Assembly (NCBI GenBank): GCA_964507325.1
Contig: CAZDQL010000012.1
Coordinates: forward strand, 35,252-99,251
Direction: 5' to 3'
Length of the DNA: 64,000 bases
From: CAZDQL01 sp964507325
Lineage (GTDB): Bacteria; Planctomycetota; UBA1135; GCA-002686595
Each line of letters opens with the position of its first letter. Positions within the stretch are counted from its first letter, which is position 1. The notes under the pieces were generated by a model. That model was given only the letters and a program-made list of their open reading frames with translations, was not told the DNA's origin and did not search any database. Position numbers and translations under genes: made by a program. Shown piece by piece: positions 59,117-64,000 of this stretch.

Positions 59117-61687
59117 GTGGACACCGAGGCCATCCGCAACCGTCTCCTCACCCGCTGCCTGGCGGACATCGAGGCGGGAGGGCTGGCCCCCCTCGAGACC
59201 TACCAGCAGGCCTTCCCCGGCCACGAGGAGCTCGTGGCGCGGGAGTACGACGAGCTGCGCTCCACCCTGACCGCGGAGGGCCCGCGCATCGGCCCCTACC
59301 GCGCCCTCTCGGAGATCGGACGGGGTGGACAGGGGCGGGTCTACCTGGCGCGCGACGAGCGGCTGCAGCGCGAGGTGGCGATCAAGCTCCTGGTCTCCTT
59401 CTCCGCCTTCTCGAGCGATCTGCGCGAGCGCTTCCTGCGCGAGGCCCAGGTCGCTTCGCGCCTCGATCACCCGGGGATCTGCACGGTTTACGAGACGGGA
59501 GAGGAGGAAGGGGCTCCCTACATCGTGATGCGCTACGTGCGCGGGGAGACCCTGGCGGCCAAGATCGCCCGCGCCGCCGCCACGGCCGCGGGCGCTTCCC
59601 AGGTGCGGTTGGAGTCGGCCGACGCCACCTCGCAATCCACGTCCTCGTCCACCTCGAGCACGGCCCTGCGCCGCAGCCTGGACGCCATCGTCGGGCTGTT
59701 CGAGCGGGCGGCGCGCGCCCTGCACGCGGCCCACGAGTCCGGGGTGGTGCACCGCGACGTCAAGCCCTCCAACATCATGGTCACCCCCGAGGGAGAGCCG
59801 GTGCTGCTCGACTTCGGTCTGGCGATCGACCTGGAGGGGGAGCAGGCCACCCTGACGCGCACGGGGGACGTCTTCGGCACTCCGGCCTACATGTCGCCCG
59901 AGCAGATCTCCCCGGGGCGCGGCCGTCCCGATCGACGCACGGACGTCTACTCCCTGGGGGTCAGTCTGTACGAGTGCCTGACCCTCGCGCGCCCCTTCGA
60001 GGCGCCCACGCGCGAAGGGCTCTACCACGCCATCTTGAAGGAGGAGCCCCTCGACCCGCGGCGGCGCAACCGCGCCCTCCCCCACGACCTGGCGGTGATC
60101 GTCACGACCGCCCTCGAGAAGGATCGCGACCGCCGCTACGCGACCGCCGCCGACCTGGCCGAGGATCTGCGGCGGCTGCGCGAGAGCGAGCCGATCCGAG
60201 CCCGGCCACCCAGTCTGGCCTACCGCGCCCGGCGCTTCGCTGGACGCCACCGGGCGGCGGTGGCGAGCGCGGCGCTCCTGATCCTGGGTTTGGCCGCCGC
60301 CACCACCGTCGTCTCCATCGACCTGGTGCGGACCCGGCGTGCCGAAGCCGAGGCCAGCGATCAGGCGCAGCGCGCCGAGCGCACCTTGGACTTCTTCGAG
60401 CTCATGTTGCGCTCGGTCGATCCCGATCGCGCCGGTCCGGAGGCGCGGGTGGCCGACTTCCTCGATCGAGCCGCCCGCGAGGTCCAGAACGAGCTGGGAG
60501 ATCGCCCCGAGATCGCCGCCCACATCCAGGACGTCATCGCCACCAGCTACCAGGCGTTGGGCCTGTACGCGCAGGCCGAGGAGCAGTTCCGAGCCGCCCT
60601 GGCCACGCGCCGCGGGCTCTCCGTCGAGCCGATCCCCGAGGTGCTGATGTCCCTCAACAACCTGGCCGTGCTCCTCGAGAAGGCCGGCGAGCTGGAGGAG
60701 TCCCTCGCGCTCCAACAGGAGTGCGTCGACCTGGCGCCGCAGGTGCTCGACGAGAGCGAGCCGGGGTTGGCCACCCTGACGTCGAACCTCGGCTGGTCGC
60801 TGATGCGCATGGATCGCCTGCGCGCAGCGGAGGGGGTCTTCCGGCGGGGGCTGCGCCTCTCCCGAGGATCGTTCGGCCCCGATCACGACGAGACGGTGAG
60901 CACCCTCTCCGGTCTGGGCATCGTCTTGCGGCGCCTACGCAAGCTGGACGAGGCCGAGGCAGTCTACCTGGAGGCTCTGGCTATCCAGGAGCGGACGGGC
61001 CGCAGCGAGACCTACCGCAGCACGACCCTCGAGCACAACCTGGGGATGCTCTACCGCACCGCGGGGCGCCACGACGAATCCGAGCGGCTGCTGCGCGCGG
61101 CCCTCGAGGGGCGGCGGGCGCTCTTGAAGGAGGGCCATCCCGAGATCCTGATCACCGCGGACGTTCTGGGCTCCCTGCTGTGCACCTTGGGGAACTACGA
61201 GGAAGCGGAGGAGCTCCTGAACGAGGCGGTCGAGGGGTTTCGCTCCCGGCTGGGCGAGGACCAGCCGGACACGCTGATCGCCATGGCCAACCTGGGTCGC
61301 CTCCACCTGATCCGAGGCGACCATCAGCGCGCCCATGATCTCCTGCGCCGAGTCGTCGCTGGAGACCTGAAGGCCTTCGGCCCCGACCACGTCGAGACCC
61401 TGAACGCGCGTGGATCCCTGGGGGAGTGCCTGATCGATCTGGAGGCCTACGACGAGGCGGAAGGGCACTTGCGCAGCGCGATCGAGGGACTGTCGACGCG
61501 GGGAGCCGGCGACCCCGACGCATTGTGGTGCCGCCACCAGCTCGCGCGCCTGCACGTCGAACGCGGGGACGTGGCGCAGGGGATCGCGATGCTGGAGGAG
61601 TTGGTGACGGACCAGGTGGCCTCCCTCGGCGCGGACCACGCGATCACGCGCGAGACGGAGGCCTACCTCGCCGGACTGAGGGAGTAG
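59117..61687 (+). CDS. Membrane Ser/Thr protein kinase (Hanks-type) with C-terminal TPRs
   Basis: An 856-residue protein. Residues about 57-350 are a Hanks-type kinase: glycine loop GRGGQGRV, K90 in VAIKLL, catalytic loop HRDVKPSN (D214), DFG at D232, and the GTPAYMSPEQ activation segment. A Ser/Thr-rich insert lies near 165-185. A membrane segment follows at about 384-404. The extracytoplasmic part is about ten TPR-like repeats (LNNLAVLLEKAGELEES, NLGMLYRTAGRHDESERLLRAAL), a likely protein-binding sensor. The GTG at 59117 is preferred over in-frame ATG codons at or before 59108. It is convergent with an ECF sigma gene, a common planctomycete pairing. Confidence 0.9.
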   Translation: MDTEAIRNRLLTRCLADIEAGGLAPLETYQQAFPGHEELVAREYDELRSTLTAEGPRIGPYRALSEIGRGGQGRVYLARDERLQREVAIKLLVSFSAFSSDLRERFLREAQVASRLDHPGICTVYETGEEEGAPYIVMRYVRGETLAAKIARAAATAAGASQVRLESADATSQSTSSSTSSTALRRSLDAIVGLFERAARALHAAHESGVVHRDVKPSNIMVTPEGEPVLLDFGLAIDLEGEQATLTRTGDVFGTPAYMSPEQISPGRGRPDRRTDVYSLGVSLYECLTLARPFEAPTREGLYHAILKEEPLDPRRRNRALPHDLAVIVTTALEKDRDRRYATAADLAEDLRRLRESEPIRARPPSLAYRARRFAGRHRAAVASAALLILGLAAATTVVSIDLVRTRRAEAEASDQAQRAERTLDFFELMLRSVDPDRAGPEARVADFLDRAAREVQNELGDRPEIAAHIQDVIATSYQALGLYAQAEEQFRAALATRRGLSVEPIPEVLMSLNNLAVLLEKAGELEESLALQQECVDLAPQVLDESEPGLATLTSNLGWSLMRMDRLRAAEGVFRRGLRLSRGSFGPDHDETVSTLSGLGIVLRRLRKLDEAEAVYLEALAIQERTGRSETYRSTTLEHNLGMLYRTAGRHDESERLLRAALEGRRALLKEGHPEILITADVLGSLLCTLGNYEEAEELLNEAVEGFRSRLGEDQPDTLIAMANLGRLHLIRGDHQRAHDLLRRVVAGDLKAFGPDHVETLNARGSLGECLIDLEAYDEAEGHLRSAIEGLSTRGAGDPDALWCRHQLARLHVERGDVAQGIAMLEELVTDQVASLGADHAITRETEAYLAGLRE

Positions 61688-61697
61688 GCGCAAATCG

Positions 61698-62333
61698 TCA
61701 GGTCGCGCTCGGCGCGAGCGCGGCCACCTCTCCCGAGATCGACGCGGGGAGGCGCGCGCGCAGCTCCTCGAGGCCGCGCTTGTAGTGCACCGCGGCGGTG
61801 TTGGGGCGCAGCTCCAGGACCTCGGCCACCTCCTGGTTCGAGCGCTGCTCGAAGAGCCTCAGGACCAGGACCCGGCGCCGCACCTCGGAGAGCTCCCCCA
61901 GCGCCTCCCGGATCAGGGCGCGCGTCTCGTTCGCCTCCACCCGCGTCAGCACGCCGAGGGTCCGCCGCACCTGCTCGTCGAGGGGATCGCGCGCGCTCTC
62001 CTCCCCTGGGCTCGCGCCCGCGCCGCCCTGTGCCAGGTGCCGGATGCGCGAGCGCAAGAAGTTGTTGGCGAGGTTCAGCGCGGTGGTGGAGAGGAACTTG
62101 GCCAGAACGGGAGCCATGTGCCCCTCCCTGGCCTGGAGGTCGGCCAGGCGCGGTAGGACGCGGATCCAGACCTCGGCGATCAGGTCCTCGACGTCGGCGT
62201 CCCTCCGGCCACCGCCTCCCAGACGGAAGCGGATCTGGGCCTCGAGGAAGGGGTCGAAGTGGATGACGATCCACTCCAGGCTGGCCCCTTCACCCTCGAT
62301 GGCGGCTCGCAGGTGGAGGGAGGTCTGGTCCAT
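61698..62333 (-). CDS. ECF-family sigma factor paired with the kinase
   Basis: A 211-residue sigma factor with region 2 (about 20-95, DADVEDLIAEVWIRVLPRLADL) and region 4 (about 140-195, LSEVRRRVLVLRLFEQRSNQEVAEVLEL followed by NTAAVHYKRGLEELR). No zinc-binding anti-sigma gene is adjacent. The nearest neighbour is the convergent membrane Ser/Thr kinase, 10 nt away. In planctomycetes, ECF genes next to Ser/Thr kinases are thought to be controlled by phosphorylation; this is an inference from context. A TAGGAT box lies 20 nt before the ATG. Confidence 0.88.
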   Translation of the reverse strand: MDQTSLHLRAAIEGEGASLEWIVIHFDPFLEAQIRFRLGGGGRRDADVEDLIAEVWIRVLPRLADLQAREGHMAPVLAKFLSTTALNLANNFLRSRIRHLAQGGAGASPGEESARDPLDEQVRRTLGVLTRVEANETRALIREALGELSEVRRRVLVLRLFEQRSNQEVAEVLELRPNTAAVHYKRGLEELRARLPASISGEVAALAPSAT

Positions 62334-62353
62334 GGGGGCGGAGCGGGAGAGCC

Positions 62354-62359
62354 ATCCTA
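62354..62359 (-). promoter_or_regulatory. Candidate -10 (TAGGAT) of the ECF sigma gene
   Basis: Minus-strand TAGGAT lies 20 nt before the ATG at 62333, giving a leader of about 13 nt without a clear Shine-Dalgarno. Confidence 0.35.
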
Positions 62360-62471
62360 CGGGACCGGGGCCCTGGGGCGGATTTCTCCCAATCGGCCGT
62401 CATCGGGGGGTGGCCGGAGACATCGGCTCGGCAACTGACCGGCGGCTCAGCCGCCCCACACGAGGTTCGCC

Positions 62472-64000
62472 ATGAAGAAGCCCACACGAAACACCGAGCG
62501 CCGCAAGGCCTCCACCCCCCTTCTCCTGTCCCTGGCCCTCTGCGCCGGGGCTGTCGCGCCCGCCATGGGCCAGTCGAGCAACGAGGACGTCAAGTTGGTC
62601 CCCGCGGACAACGACGAGGACGACCTCTTCGGCAACGCCGTGGCGATCAAGGGCGAGCTGGCCCTGATCGGGGCCTACTCCGATGATTCCCTCGACCAGG
62701 ACTGCGGCGCGGCCTACGTGTACCGCTTCGACGGCCAGTGTTGGATCGAAGAGGCGGAGCTCTTGGCCTCCGACGGGAGCATGGGAGACCACCTGGGCTA
62801 CTCGTTGGCGCTCTCTGAAGACATGGCCCTGGTGGGCGCCTACAACGAGTGCGACTGCTGGGCGGGGGCGATCTACGTCTTCCGCTACGACCACCAATCC
62901 CAGACCTGGAACGAGGAGACCCAGCTCGTGGGACCGGTCGTCCAAGGGGGCGACAGCTTCGCCAGCGCCGTCGCCTCCGCCGGCGACATCGTCCTGGTGG
63001 GAGCGCCCGGGGACGACTCGGGGGGGACCGACGTGGGTGCCGCGTACGTCTATCGCTACGACCCCCTGAGCATGACCTGGTCGGCGCCGCTGAAGCTCAC
63101 CGCCTCCGATGGGGCGTCGGGGGACCTGTTCGGGACTTCCGTTGCCCTCGGAGGAGACGTGGCCATCATCGGAGCGCCGGGCGACGACGATTCGGGAAGC
63201 TGGTCTGGCTCCGTCTACGTCTTCCGCTACGACATTCCGACCCAGTCCTGGTCCCAGGAAGCCAAGCTGGTCGCCTCCGATGGGGCGGGCGGCGACGAAT
63301 TCGGTGCCGCCGTCGCGACCTCGATCGGTCGGGTGCTGGTCGGATCACCGTGGGACGACGACCAGGGTCCCGCCTCGGGTTCCGCGTACGTCTACCAGTA
63401 CGACACGGGCAGCCAGAGCTGGGACCAGAAGAAGAAGCTGGTCGCCTCCGACGGTGCCGCCTACGCCTACTTTGGCAGCGCAGTCTCGATCTTCGACGAC
63501 CGCGCCTTGATCGGAGCCCACGACGACGATGAGAACGGGTACAAGGCGGGCGCCGCCTACGTCTACCGCGACGAGTACGGGACCCACGCCTGGCCCCTGG
63601 AGACCAAGCTGGTCGCCTCCGACGGGGACTACAACGACCAGTTCGGCGCCGCGGTAGCGATCTACGATGGCCTCGTCCTGATGGGGGCCCCGAACGACGA
63701 GCACAGCGGCAGCTTCTCGGGCGCGGCCTACCTGGCCGACATGGACCCCGGCGACCCCGAGGTCTTGAACGAGGACCTGAAGATCCTGGCCTCCGACGGA
63801 GGCGGAGGGGACAAGTACGGTCACGCGGCTTCCGTCTCGGGCAACCTGGCCGTCATCGGCGCCGAGCAGGACGCGCCCGCCGGGAACTGGTCCGGATCGG
63901 CCTACGTCGGGCGCTACGACAGTGCCTCCAAGTCGTGGATCGAAGAGGCCAAGCTCGTGGCCTCGGACGCCGACTCGGACGACTTCTTCGGGGAATCGGT
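62472..64000 (+). CDS. Secreted FG-GAP repeat protein (3' end beyond window)
   Basis: The first 509 residues are present. A Sec signal (about 14-35, LLLSLALCAGAVAPAMG) is followed by at least eight tandem repeats of about 62 residues, each with LVASDGxxxDxFGxAVA, an ALVGAxxDDxxGxxxGAAYVYRYD block and a W(x)EExxL strand. These are FG-GAP propeller blades, usually calcium-binding and extracellular. This subtype (ASDG...FG) differs from the dense LGDLDGDG repeats of the protein at 50674-53880. The repeat number and any C-terminal module are unknown because the gene runs off the window. Confidence 0.88.
   Translation, partial: MKKPTRNTERRKASTPLLLSLALCAGAVAPAMGQSSNEDVKLVPADNDEDDLFGNAVAIKGELALIGAYSDDSLDQDCGAAYVYRFDGQCWIEEAELLASDGSMGDHLGYSLALSEDMALVGAYNECDCWAGAIYVFRYDHQSQTWNEETQLVGPVVQGGDSFASAVASAGDIVLVGAPGDDSGGTDVGAAYVYRYDPLSMTWSAPLKLTASDGASGDLFGTSVALGGDVAIIGAPGDDDSGSWSGSVYVFRYDIPTQSWSQEAKLVASDGAGGDEFGAAVATSIGRVLVGSPWDDDQGPASGSAYVYQYDTGSQSWDQKKKLVASDGAAYAYFGSAVSIFDDRALIGAHDDDENGYKAGAAYVYRDEYGTHAWPLETKLVASDGDYNDQFGAAVAIYDGLVLMGAPNDEHSGSFSGAAYLADMDPGDPEVLNEDLKILASDGGGGDKYGHAASVSGNLAVIGAEQDAPAGNWSGSAYVGRYDSASKSWIEEAKLVASDADSDDFFGES

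Noticed and set aside
1..64000. CRISPR arrays or prophage genes
   Set aside because: No regularly spaced short direct repeats, integrase, capsid or terminase genes were seen; the only regular repeats are protein-coding FG-GAP units.

Overview
The window is a GC-rich, gene-dense bacterial chromosome segment: every gap between genes is shorter than 300 bases, and no rRNA, tRNA, CRISPR array or intact transposon is visible. The gene content points to Planctomycetota. It has an FGly-type sulfatase, giant secreted FG-GAP proteins, several ECF sigma factors, a Ser/Thr kinase with TPRs, and membrane-anchored fusions of transcription regulators to sensor-like domains. One C-terminal module is shared by unrelated secreted proteins (the cytochrome at 6000-8378 and the FG-GAP protein at 50674-53880); I associate it with the deep marine planctomycete lineages. 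The taxon is an inference from gene content, not from a marker gene.

Layout. 1-5880: end of a Tat-exported sialidase-like gene, then a coupled set of DUF2892 protein, MMPL/RND transporter, LolA-like periplasmic protein and beta-barrel, which looks like an envelope-spanning lipid or hydrophobe exporter. 6000-16141: pentaheme cytochrome, secreted or anchored proteins of unknown role, sulfatase, DinB-like protein, C39-like protein, a 197-bp element with terminal inverted repeats, and a ureohydrolase. 16244-19637: two SPFH membrane proteins and a serine hydrolase. 19870-23219: ECF sigma factor coupled to a membrane protein that joins an anti-sigma-like N-terminus to a YfbK-type VWA domain.

23236-28564 (minus strand) is a complete high-affinity phosphate operon, pstS-phoU-pstC-pstA-pstB-pstB. 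Two features are unusual. PhoU carries a C-terminal low-molecular-weight-phosphatase/ArsC-like domain without its catalytic Cys and Arg. The two PstB proteins carry complementary lesions that fall in the same predicted ATP site, so the importer should run on an asymmetric ATPase heterodimer. 28731-32355: CoA-binding protein, esterase, class IV aminotransferase, and a lipoprotein pseudophosphatase. 32352-38118: biotin genes bioA, a bioF-bioD fusion and bioB, with an unknown lipoprotein gene translationally coupled between bioFD and bioA. 38141-45112: porin, HEAT protein, sugar-kinase-like protein, UbiD-family decarboxylase, CDP-glycerol-transferase-like protein and methyltransferase.

45192-50588 holds two convergent membrane-anchored transcription regulators: an ECF sigma domain fused to a large carboxypeptidase-regulatory-like ectodomain, and a winged helix fused to a TolB-like propeller. 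50674-64000: FG-GAP protein, Nudix-like protein, folC and a coupled unknown gene, a propeller protein, a membrane Ser/Thr kinase convergent with an ECF sigma factor, and the start of a second FG-GAP protein.

A TAGNNT-type hexamer lies 6-10 nt before the start codon of at least eight genes, with a GAGAAT variant at a ninth. This places transcription starts at or next to the start codon and suggests that leaderless mRNAs are common here. It also helped choose start codons.
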